Source of the DNA: Clonostachys chloroleuca
Lineage: Eukaryota > Ascomycota > Sordariomycetes > Hypocreales > Bionectriaceae
DNA length: 64,000 bases
Direction of reading: 5' to 3'
Assembly (NCBI GenBank): GCA_037952775.1
Contig: JBANAY010000003.1
Coordinates: 26,970,001-27,034,000 of the forward strand
The translations under genes were made by a program, and so were the position numbers. A model generated the notes under the pieces. It saw only the letters and a program-made list of their open reading frames with translations. It ran no database searches and was not told the DNA's origin. This document shows positions 54,750-62,854 of this stretch, in pieces; position 1 is the stretch's first letter, and each line of letters opens with the position of its first letter.

Positions 54750-55060
54750 GGGAAAGCTTACGCCACAGCAGAAGTGGTGTCACAATCATGACACCACAAT
54801 GAGAAGATAATCACAAGACCGACCGCACATCACAGCAGTAGTGGTGCCACAATCATGTCACCGCAATAAGAAGATAAGTATACACCGACCGCAAGTCACA
54901 GAGGCAGTGGTGCCACAAGTCATGACATCACAAAAACAAGGCAAATCACAGATCGGCCGCGTGTTACAGCAGCGGTGGTATTACAATCATGAAACTCCAA
55001 TAAGGAGATATCATGAGACCACAACCAGAAGATTTATAGCAGACCGGCCGCGTAAGCTAA
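54750..55060 (+). repeat. Tandem repeats in the copia leader (about 70-bp unit, four copies)
   Basis: Units sharing CAG.(A/G)GTGGT(G/A)(T/C)CACAA(T)CATGA(C), CAATAAGAAGATA and GACCG(A/G)CCGC follow each other between the primer-binding site and ORF1. They are diverged from one another. The position suggests a role in the RNA leader (packaging, dimerisation or translation), but this is inference. Confidence 0.75.
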
Positions 55061-55108
55061 AATTTGCTTCACCAAGACCACATGCAACATACAATGCAAT
55101 GAAATAAA

Positions 55109-55885
55109 ATGCCGATTAAAACTACTGGATCCTTAGTCGACATTCTTCAGCTGTCGACTGTATCTCCGAAGAAGCCACCACGGCGACAAAGAAGGCAACG
55201 AACAATAACTCACCGCTGGACGGACGGGGAGTTAAACCTCATTTCGTATCTTCGGCTGCATCGCAACTGGAGCTGGGTCCAGATTCAAAGGACATATTTC
55301 CCGTCGAAAACAGCTGCTTCAGTCAGACTAGCCTACAGCCATATACCGTCTGAAGAACGCATGCGTCGCGCGTCGGCGGCATCATCTCTAGCTGTTGACC
55401 CTGCGAGTACTAGAAGAACAAGCTACTCCATTCCTGCCGCTCCTAGTTCTGTTCAGACTAAGAATGACATCGGGGCCGTGGTCTTAAACACACTAAGCTC
55501 TCAGGACGAAAACACAATCTCAGCCAACAATAGTGCCACCATTCGCTATAACCTCCGGCCAAATAGACCTAAGAGCTTCAAGACAGAAAGCCTGCCGTGT
55601 CTAGTTGACCGCTCACGATTTCCCCGCTTCTCTCAGGCCTTTGAAACTCACTGGAAGCAGCCCGCGGCACCGGACGAAGATTACTCTCCACCTTCTCGAT
55701 CGCCCACTATAGAATCGAATGAGCGTAGTCCATCTGCTGCTCTGAGCCCGCTCAGTGACGCATCAAGCCTAGAGCTTTTTGGTCTAGAAGTAAGACCGGT
55801 CAACTCGACAGACTCTGGTAGTTTGATTCCAAATTCGCCCTCCGACGAGTTTCTCAGTGCAGAAGAATATCCAGTTTCACCATGA
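55109..55885 (+). CDS. ORF1 of the copia element: Myb/SANT-like protein (258 aa)
   Basis: ATG 55,109 opens a 258-codon frame inside the retrotransposon, upstream of Gag-Pol. A basic stretch (KKPPRRQRRQR, residues 21-31) precedes a Myb/SANT-like domain at about 34-80 (THRWTDGELNLISYLRLHRN, then WSWVQIQRTYFPSKTAASVR). It has the spaced tryptophans and an FP..T..SV recognition-helix pattern. The rest is Ser/Pro-rich, with acidic patches. Its TGA stop overlaps the ATG of Gag-Pol in ATGA, a layout that permits termination-reinitiation. Copia elements normally have a single gag-pol frame. The domain resembles in style the one in the cellular-looking gene at 24,259. The ORF could be a captured host gene or a distinct retroelement protein that binds DNA or directs integration; neither is shown. 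Confidence 0.85.
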   Translation: MPIKTTGSLVDILQLSTVSPKKPPRRQRRQRTITHRWTDGELNLISYLRLHRNWSWVQIQRTYFPSKTAASVRLAYSHIPSEERMRRASAASSLAVDPASTRRTSYSIPAAPSSVQTKNDIGAVVLNTLSSQDENTISANNSATIRYNLRPNRPKSFKTESLPCLVDRSRFPRFSQAFETHWKQPAAPDEDYSPPSRSPTIESNERSPSAALSPLSDASSLELFGLEVRPVNSTDSGSLIPNSPSDEFLSAEEYPVSP

Positions 55886-58800
55886 CGGACATTGCGAAAT
55901 TCGAACAGTTCGGCCTTAATGCATTCTATAATGCGATCCCAACGCTTGACAATTCCAATGACTGGTTTAAGTGGAATCAGAAGGTCAAAGAATTTATTCA
56001 AATATCGGCTGTGGCTGAAGACGGAACAGACCCGCCACTAGAAGAGGAGGGCGCGCAACAATGGGACCGCCGCCAGAAGTTCTACTCGGCAATGATCACG
56101 GCTAAGCTGACGCACAACGCTGCGCAACGGATCAATGCTTTCGAGATTCATCGGGTTCATTCTCTTCTCAAGGCTGTCAAGCAAAACTTCAAACCCGAAG
56201 GCTCTTGGACCTATGTTAACCTCCAACGACGATACATGGCCCTGACTCGAGAAAAGTGTGGGAGTGCCCAAGCCCTTGGAGCCGAGATCAGAAGGATTCA
56301 TGCCGAGAAGCTCCTACTTGACCCTGACTGTGTCACATCAGAGATTGAACGGATGTTCTTCTTCATGCACGCGCTAGGCGCTGAGTATGAAGCCTTCCGT
56401 GACCATATATTCAGACAAATGGATCTTGTAAACGACAGGGACGCAGACGGAAATGTAATCAAGGCGGCACCGACGTTCGACTATATTGAGAACAAGGCAA
56501 TCGAGGAAGAACACAGGAAAGGGCAGCTGGGAAAACAATCAACCGAAACACAGACATTTCCTGTGCTTTCCCTCATTCGGGGGCCTGGCCAAAAGAACCT
56601 CATTCCGTCATCCGATGGAACCACATGCCGGATCGAGATCGACAACGTTCCCTACTGCTCCTTCTGCCGAAAGCCCTACCACGTCGAAACCGAGTGCTTC
56701 AAGAAGAATCCGAAGCTACAAGGCCAAGGGAAAGACGAGAAGGTATACAAGCCAAGGGCACGGGCCCCGCAAGCCAACAGTCGAAAGCCGTCCAAGAGAC
56801 AGCACTCCACTGATGACGAGGATGACGATGCGGCTGGTCCGAAAGACCCAAAGAAGCCTACTTTCATGGCGCTCAAGGCTACAGGAGAGGATGTCAACGC
56901 GGCATTTGGGCGTGGAGTCGAACGCAGTGGCGCCGCACATACCCACGCCCTCGCTATGGTGGCTACGAGAACGCTCCCGATCCGCGACGCCTGGATCGTC
57001 GACAGTGGTGCTGCCCAGCACGTATGCAACGATGCCTCGAAGTTTGTTCAAATGGACATGTATCATGGGCCCGCACTCAAGAGCGTTGATGCAACCACAT
57101 CTCCCTCAGGGGTAGGGACGGTAAATGTTCTGTGCAATGCACACGGCAGAAGGAGATGGCTCGTTCTTGACAATGTCCTCTTTGTCCCGTCTGCACAAGC
57201 AAACCTCATATCCGTGCTTCAGTTACTCGAACGAGGAGCCAAAGTCGAGTTCTCAAGCAAGGGCGCAAGTATTTGCAACAAAGAAAGGAAGAGGAGCCGG
57301 TACACCGCAAGCAAATACCACGGTGTTTACGCACTCGACCTATGGACGAATCTCTCCTTTCCAGCGTACCACGTTAGCCCACAGATGACCCTCTGGCACC
57401 ACCGACTGGCTCATCTGAGCGATGCGAACCTACGGCGGCTTAAGAAGCAAGCCTACGGCATTCGAGACATACAGCCACGAGAACCATGTAATCCCTGCCT
57501 CCAGGGGCGGATGACTGAAAAACCGCATAATAGCCCAGGCAGAAAAGGTGAATACCCAATAGAACTTCTTCACATGGACGTCGCAGGACCGTTTGAAGAG
57601 GGGCTTGATGGCAGTCGCTACTGGGTTACTATTGTCGATGACTGGACGGGGTGGGTCGAAGTCATCCCCATACCACGACGACAAGGATTTGTCATTGAGT
57701 CGCTACGTTTCTTTCTCGATCATAACGAGCGTGTTGAGCGAAAATGTAGACGAATACGGCTCGATCGGATCTCTGAGCAAGTGGGAGAACAAATGAAATT
57801 TATGCTCTTCTCTCGAGCAATTCAAGCCGAACTTAGTGGCATCGATCAACACCAACAGAACGGCGTTGCCGAGAGAGCCCACAGGACAATATATGATCGA
57901 GTCGGGCCTACGCTAGCCCATGCTAAACTCCCATCAATATTTTGGCCCGAGATAGCTCGAACAGCAGCATACCTTTCTAATAGATCACCTTCATCAAAGC
58001 TTCAGATGACACCGTATCAAGCATGGTACGGCGAGAAGCCTGACCTATCACGACTAAGGGTGATTGGGTCGAAGGGGGAATATCTGATCCCACCAAAACA
58101 AAGAAAGAAGTTGACCGAGCCACGAACAAGGCCGTGCATCCTATTAGGCTACGAGGGAAACACCAACTATCGCATCCTACTAGAAGATGGAAGAATTGTT
58201 GGTACCCCAAATGCCGAATTCCAAGAAGCCCTTAGCACCCCCTCCACACAGACTGTACAAGATGTGGGAGCCAGACAAGAGAGCTCACCTGAGGCAACGG
58301 CTGCTGCCGCAGGGGGGAGTGAGACGGTGGGGCTACTAAACCAACCGTCGGTAAGTATACGGCAGGCATCCGTGGCAGCCTCTGGACGTCACACGTCCGT
58401 GGTAGAAGCAGAGAATGTCTTGTCCGGAACAAGCCGCGAGGACTTGCAAGAACTACCTCGTACGAGCACCGAGGACTCGGAAATACTACCTCGGGCGGGC
58501 ACCAAGGACCCGCAAGTACTACCTTGGGCGGGCGACGGGGACTCGCGAATACTACCTCGGGCGAGTGACGATGACTCGCGAATACTATCTCGACCGAGTG
58601 ACGATGACTCGGGAGAGCGAGAGCCGTCCCAATCGAGTGACGATGACTCGCAGCCAGTTGCTGAACAGGGAGACAGGACCTTGTCGCCGTCTGGGAGTGA
58701 CGATACTTTCGGATCTTTTCCAGATGCCCCAGAAAGAGACGATTCACTGCCCAACGGTGACCAGCAACGGGACGGCGCTCGACACGATCAAGTTTCAGGA

Positions 58801-60543
58801 GAACGGCAACGAGATCCGAGGTTCCATCTTGGTCGTCCAGTTCATGGAGTGAGGCAACAAGCCTTAGAATATCACCCTGAACTTAGAATCCGTATTCCGC
58901 GGGCCGCATCTGATACATCCGATGAGAGCATAGAAGAGCTCGCGCTGATGAATGTATCGGAAGGCAACGTGATCCCGACGTTCTTGACAGTAGCTGCGGA
59001 AGAAACGGAACCCTTTGAACCGAAAACTGTTCACGAAGCAAAGAATGATACAAGCTGGCCCGAATGGGAAAGGGCGATGCTTGAAGAAGTCGCTTCACTT
59101 CAACAAAACAAGACGTGGGAGCTTGTTAACCCTCCCAGAGATCGACGGGTCCTCAGTGGCAAATGGATCTTCAAGCTCAAACGAGGATCGCATGGAGAGG
59201 TCACCCGTCACAAGAGCAGATGGGTGGTTAGGGGCTTCACACAAGAAGAGGGCATCGACTACGATGAAACGTTCGCCTCCGTCGTCAAACCAATGAGCTA
59301 CAAGGCCTTGTTTGCCATCGCCGCCGCTCTAGGACTTGAGGTCGAACAAATGGACGTCAAAACAGCCTTTCTATATGGCGACATAGATCATGAGATCTAT
59401 GTTGAACAGCCCCACCACATGACAGACGGCACAGCGAGGGTCTGCAAGCTCCGAAAAGCACTCTACGGCTTGAAGCAGGCTCCTCGCATCTGGTACCAAA
59501 CGCTCACGAACTTCCTACGCAACCTCGGCTTCGAACCAATCAATGCTGACCTTGGGATCTTTGTGCGAAGCAACATGTACATCGCTGTATATGTGGACGA
59601 CCTCTTGATCGTCGGGCCGAGCATCGCTGAGATAAAAAGGATCAAAAGAGCCCTTCGAAACCGTTTTCAAATGACCGACCTTGGGCCCTGCAGCTACTAC
59701 CTCGGGATGTCTATTGAACGAGACCGACAAAACAGAATTCTGTACCTGAGCCAAGAAGCCTACATAAACAAGGTCATTCAGCAGTTTGGGCTTAGCGACT
59801 GCGCCCCCGTCAGTACACCGATTGAAACATCACCACCGGCAGAAAACGGTCCAGACTACAGCTGCCCCCCAAGACAGAGAGTGGAGTATCAGCGTATCAT
59901 AGGATCTCTAATGTATATCATGCTCGGAACAAGGGGGGACATCGCCTACGCAGTGTCCATGGCGAGCCGGTATTTGGCAAACCCGGGACCGCAACATATG
60001 AAACTCGCACGACACATCCTGCGGTACCTCAGCAGCACAAAGAATCTGAGACTCACGTACAAAGGCCATCTCCAAATGCTGAAAGGTTACACAGACGCGG
60101 ACTGGGCCGGTTGTCGTGACACGCGACGATCAACTGCAGGATACCTTTTCAGCATCGGAAGCGGAGCAATCAGTTGGCAATCCAAGCGCCAGAGCGTTGT
60201 TGCATTATCAACTTGCGAAGCTGAGTTCATGGGACAAACCCAGGCAACCAAAGAGGCAATCTGGCTGAGACGACTCCTCCATGAGCTCAACCTAGGTCAA
60301 GGAAGAGCTGCAACGATCATCTGTGGCGACAACCAAGGAGCCATAGCCTTATCCTCGAATCCACAGTACCACTCACGAACTAAGCACATGGACATTCAAC
60401 GCAAGTGGCAAGGCGAAGTTCAAGAAGCCGGGACTGTTCAACTGAAATATGTCCCGACTGCAGAACAGATCGCTGATGGATTTACCAAACCACTTGCACG
60501 AGACAGGTTTGAGTGGTTCCGGAGAGGGCTGGGAATCGAGTGA
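55882..60543 (+). CDS. Copia Gag-Pol polyprotein (1,553 aa), intact
   Basis: In one frame the domains follow copia order. A Gag/UBN2-like region (residues 1-220) precedes a CCHC zinc knuckle CSFCRKPYHVETEC (259-272). The aspartic protease is IVDSGAAQHVCND (DSG near 373), and the GAG-pre-integrase segment is LWHHRLAHLSDANL (near 505). Integrase has its first Asp in HMDVAGPF (563), a second in IRLDRISEQVGEQ and the Glu in NGVAERAHRTIY (659). An Asp/Ser-rich linker contains repeated DDDS blocks. Reverse transcriptase includes KWIFKLKRGSHGEV, DVKTAFLYGDI and YVDDLLIVG (near 1,237), and RNase H includes YTDADWAGC (1,404), SKRQSVVALSTCEAEFM and KHMDI. All catalytic acidic residues appear present. 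The usual GG after the second integrase Asp is IS here. There are no stops or frameshifts, so it could be active. Confidence 0.95.
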   Translation: MTDIAKFEQFGLNAFYNAIPTLDNSNDWFKWNQKVKEFIQISAVAEDGTDPPLEEEGAQQWDRRQKFYSAMITAKLTHNAAQRINAFEIHRVHSLLKAVKQNFKPEGSWTYVNLQRRYMALTREKCGSAQALGAEIRRIHAEKLLLDPDCVTSEIERMFFFMHALGAEYEAFRDHIFRQMDLVNDRDADGNVIKAAPTFDYIENKAIEEEHRKGQLGKQSTETQTFPVLSLIRGPGQKNLIPSSDGTTCRIEIDNVPYCSFCRKPYHVETECFKKNPKLQGQGKDEKVYKPRARAPQANSRKPSKRQHSTDDEDDDAAGPKDPKKPTFMALKATGEDVNAAFGRGVERSGAAHTHALAMVATRTLPIRDAWIVDSGAAQHVCNDASKFVQMDMYHGPALKSVDATTSPSGVGTVNVLCNAHGRRRWLVLDNVLFVPSAQANLISVLQLLERGAKVEFSSKGASICNKERKRSRYTASKYHGVYALDLWTNLSFPAYHVSPQMTLWHHRLAHLSDANLRRLKKQAYGIRDIQPREPCNPCLQGRMTEKPHNSPGRKGEYPIELLHMDVAGPFEEGLDGSRYWVTIVDDWTGWVEVIPIPRRQGFVIESLRFFLDHNERVERKCRRIRLDRISEQVGEQMKFMLFSRAIQAELSGIDQHQQNGVAERAHRTIYDRVGPTLAHAKLPSIFWPEIARTAAYLSNRSPSSKLQMTPYQAWYGEKPDLSRLRVIGSKGEYLIPPKQRKKLTEPRTRPCILLGYEGNTNYRILLEDGRIVGTPNAEFQEALSTPSTQTVQDVGARQESSPEATAAAAGGSETVGLLNQPSVSIRQASVAASGRHTSVVEAENVLSGTSREDLQELPRTSTEDSEILPRAGTKDPQVLPWAGDGDSRILPRASDDDSRILSRPSDDDSGEREPSQSSDDDSQPVAEQGDRTLSPSGSDDTFGSFPDAPERDDSLPNGDQQRDGARHDQVSGERQRDPRFHLGRPVHGVRQQALEYHPELRIRIPRAASDTSDESIEELALMNVSEGNVIPTFLTVAAEETEPFEPKTVHEAKNDTSWPEWERAMLEEVASLQQNKTWELVNPPRDRRVLSGKWIFKLKRGSHGEVTRHKSRWVVRGFTQEEGIDYDETFASVVKPMSYKALFAIAAALGLEVEQMDVKTAFLYGDIDHEIYVEQPHHMTDGTARVCKLRKALYGLKQAPRIWYQTLTNFLRNLGFEPINADLGIFVRSNMYIAVYVDDLLIVGPSIAEIKRIKRALRNRFQMTDLGPCSYYLGMSIERDRQNRILYLSQEAYINKVIQQFGLSDCAPVSTPIETSPPAENGPDYSCPPRQRVEYQRIIGSLMYIMLGTRGDIAYAVSMASRYLANPGPQHMKLARHILRYLSSTKNLRLTYKGHLQMLKGYTDADWAGCRDTRRSTAGYLFSIGSGAISWQSKRQSVVALSTCEAEFMGQTQATKEAIWLRRLLHELNLGQGRAATIICGDNQGAIALSSNPQYHSRTKHMDIQRKWQGEVQEAGTVQLKYVPTAEQIADGFTKPLARDRFEWFRRGLGIE

Positions 60544-60699
60544 GACTTACAAACGCTCGACGTTAATGGGGCAAGCTGTTCAGGCACCCTTTCCTTTATT
60601 TTTCCCTTCCAAGGGTTTTTAAAAAGGTTTTAATGGGGCCTACCGACACAGTGATGAACAGTCAATGGCACTCCTAACAGAGCAGCCATCGAGTGGGAG
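60544..60699 (+). other. 3' untranslated part of the copia element
   Basis: This is the short segment between the Gag-Pol stop and the 3' LTR. It contains TTTCCTTTATTTTTCCCTTC and ends GAGTGGGAG directly before the LTR, which could serve as a short polypurine tract. Confidence 0.7.
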
Positions 60700-60798
60700 T
60701 GTTGAAACATCACGACTGGGGGGAATGTGTATAAGTATGGGTGCTCCCTCCAGTGTAAATCATGAATAGAATAAGCAATACAATCACTCATTTCAACA
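60700..60798 (+). repeat. 3' LTR of the copia element
   Basis: This 99-bp copy of the 5' LTR shows no difference that I can see across its length. It is followed immediately by the target duplication CCTAG. Confidence 0.95.
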
Positions 60799-60960
60799 CC
60801 TAGGACAGCTATATGGTCCCAGGACAGCCCTGTGGTCCCAGGACAGCATGGTCCAGGGACAGCCCCATGGTCCGCAAGCAATACAATCACTCATTTCAAC
60901 ATGTACGAGGACAGTTGGTGTGTACGCGGACAGCTGGTGCGTACGCGGACAGCTAGTGTC
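60799..60960. repeat. 19-bp minisatellite, right part, with an LTR fragment inside
   Basis: After the target duplication the 19-bp units resume in phase (GGACAG at 60,803, 60,822 and 60,841), then degrade. A 26-bp fragment identical to the 3' end of the LTR lies at 60,876-60,901. It is followed by three more units of the GTGTACG(C/A)GGACAG type to about 60,960. Confidence 0.88.
60876..60901 (+). mobile_element. LTR 3'-end fragment (26 bp)
   Basis: AAGCAATACAATCACTCATT and the six bases after it match the last 26 bp of the copia LTR exactly. It is embedded in minisatellite sequence 78 bp beyond the 3' LTR. It is a remnant of an earlier insertion or of template switching. Confidence 0.85.
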
Positions 60961-61198
60961 CCGATGAAACGCCGCGCATTTTATGCTCGAGCCGCAGTTT
61001 CTGGCCTGAGGTAAGTGCCGGGATATTGACCAAGGAATAATGTGCATGGAGTGTATACGAAAGACGTGCTTCTAGTGCGGGGCTAAGAATGGCCGAATAG
61101 CTAAGCCATTTACTGTGTATGCACAAGAAGCCTTTTCCGGCTCTCACGTGTCTGTATTCGTAAATCTAGACACGAAGACGTCTTGGGCTGTTAAACAT

Positions 61199-61305
61199 CT
61201 CGAATGAAACAGCAATGTGTAACAGAGTTGGGGGTGTGTATAAGTATGAGTGCTCCCGCCTGTTAATCATGAATAGAATAAGTAATATAATCACTCATTT
61301 TAAAA
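61199..61305 (+). mobile_element. Diverged solo LTR of the copia family
   Basis: The sequence begins TGTTAAACATCTCGA and continues GTGTGTATAAGTATGAGTGC, CATGAATAGAATAAGTAATA and TAATCACTCATTTTAAAA, parallel to the intact LTR. It has many transitions and an insertion of about 10 bp near the start. It is an older family member left by LTR recombination. Confidence 0.8.
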
Positions 61306-62104
61306 TGGGCAACAAGAGGAGAAATGAGTAGGATGAGCTTGTACATGACAGCTTATGAATAAGCAATATAATGTGACTTTTGTTAATGGAACAGATCACG
61401 TCTGAGTGTATGTAAGATGTAGCATAAATAAAAACAAAAAGATAAGACCATTATGCCTCTAGGCCGGGAAATATCTGGTTGCTAGATACGACCAGGGGTA
61501 TGATCACGTGAGTGTCTTGCCCAAGCGGAGGGCAATCAAATCCCAAGCCAGCCGTACTTTTACCGGTGGTAGCTGACGTAATTTACTCCGCTCAACCCGT
61601 CATCTTTCCTGACTGCCAATTTTTAGAAGACCATGTTGAAGGCATCGCCAATGCTGGCCACATCTACTGTTGCCTCGCCAAACTCCCTACACTACGTGAC
61701 CTCAGCACAAAACCCATCTTTTCTGTCTCCATTGAAAAGATGGGCTGAAAAGGTGCCCAATGCAGAATATCGACAACGTTCAACTCACGCCACCTCCTAG
61801 TAGACATCGCTGCATCAGCGCTCGCGACAATCCGTCCCAGCCGATAGCGCTGCGCTGGTGTCGTCGTCCAGGCTCCAGCAGGCTTCTTCAACTTCGCCGA
61901 TATCGGCGCCGCCCTTCGCCGCCACCTCCGGTCGTGCTGTCGGCTCGTCGGATGTATCTCACGATTACGTACAGATCGAGGTGTCGCTAGCCAAGTCTTA
62001 GGCATCGTCCCGCGAAGACACGCCGAAAAGGGCACCATTATCGAGCAGAGATGTCACTCCAGCTACCGAAATAGCAGATACGACATCGACTGGCTTTCGA
62101 CCAT
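61306..62104. other. Stretch without a confident gene
   Basis: A plus-strand frame (61,512-61,748) and a minus-strand frame (61,664-62,038) overlap and are both open, with no domain in either. A TCACGTGA word lies at 61,504. Nothing firm can be annotated. Confidence 0.45.
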
Positions 62105-62114
62105 ATCTACCGCG

Positions 62115-62590
62115 GGTTGGCCTACTATGTAGGTTGGCCCATTGTAGGCTGGCCTATTGTGTAGGTTGGCCCATTGTAGGCTGGCCTATTGTGTAGGTTG
62201 GCCCATTGTAGGCTGGCCTATTGTGTAGGTTGGCCTATTGTAGGCTGGCCTATTGTGTGGGTTGGCCTATTGTAGGCTGACCTATTGTAGGCTGACCTAC
62301 TGGATAGGCTATCCTACTGGCTGGGCTGTCCTACTGAATGAGCTATCCCATCAGGTGAGCTGTCCTACTAGATGGGCTATCTCATCGGATGGGCTGGTAC
62401 ATGGAGGGGCTGGGATACGGATGGGTTAGTGCATTGAAGAGCTAGGATATTGAATACTGTTACAGTAAAAGGGCTGGTACACTATGTACTATCCCACCAG
62501 GAGGGCTGGTGCACCCTGTGCTGTCCCTTTGGAAGGGCTGTCCCATTGTGTGCTATCTCATTGGAAGAGCTGGTACATTGCATGTTCATC
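62115..62590. repeat. 32-bp minisatellite grading into degenerate repeats
   Basis: Units alternate between GTAGGTTGGCCCATT and GTAGGCTGGCCTATTGT, giving an exact 32-bp period at 62,129, 62,161, 62,193 and 62,225. After about 62,280 the units drift into forms such as (A/G)GGCT(A/G)TCC(C/T)A(C/T)TGG, which remain recognisable to about 62,590. No coding is inferred. Confidence 0.9.
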
Positions 62591-62854
62591 CATCTTTTGG
62601 GACTGAGGGAGAATCTGGGCATGCTAGGAGGCGCTGAAGGCGGATTCAGGTAGGCCCCACAGAACCTTCTAGGTCATTGTTGTGTGTACATAGAGCTTTG
62701 CAATCACATACCGTATGTATATACGTATGTACTGTAGGCACATATCTACAGAGCTATTTTTGCTGTCTATTGTGACATTGACACTTGTACTGCCTCCACA
62801 ATTTACATGGGTGCGGGATGGTCAGGACGGTGCGCGGCAAGCGGGAAAGCCAGA
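62591..62854. other. Spacer between two repeat arrays
   Basis: No gene, RNA or repeat was recognised apart from a short GTATGTATATACGTATGTAC near-palindrome at 62,713-62,732. Confidence 0.45.

Larger units (their letters stand above)
54527..60798 (+). mobile_element. Complete Ty1/copia LTR retrotransposon with an extra Myb ORF
   Basis: The element has 99-bp LTRs at both ends that look identical on reading, beginning TGTTGAAACATC and ending CATTTCAACA. It is flanked by the 5-bp duplication CCTAG (54,522-54,526 and 60,799-60,803). A primer-binding site, a leader with tandem repeats, a 258-aa Myb-like ORF and a 1,553-aa Gag-Pol frame follow. In Gag-Pol, protease and integrase precede reverse transcriptase, which is the copia order. 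No frameshift or internal stop was found and there is no RIP signature. The insertion is therefore recent, or the region escapes RIP. It interrupts a 19-bp minisatellite. The LTRs are short for a copia element. Confidence 0.95.

Noticed and set aside
56486..57115. 209-codon frame overlapping Gag-Pol
   Set aside because: It is a shadow frame inside the intact copia polyprotein.
61512..62038. Convergent open frames before the 32-bp array
   Set aside because: They overlap on opposite strands and carry no recognisable sequence features.
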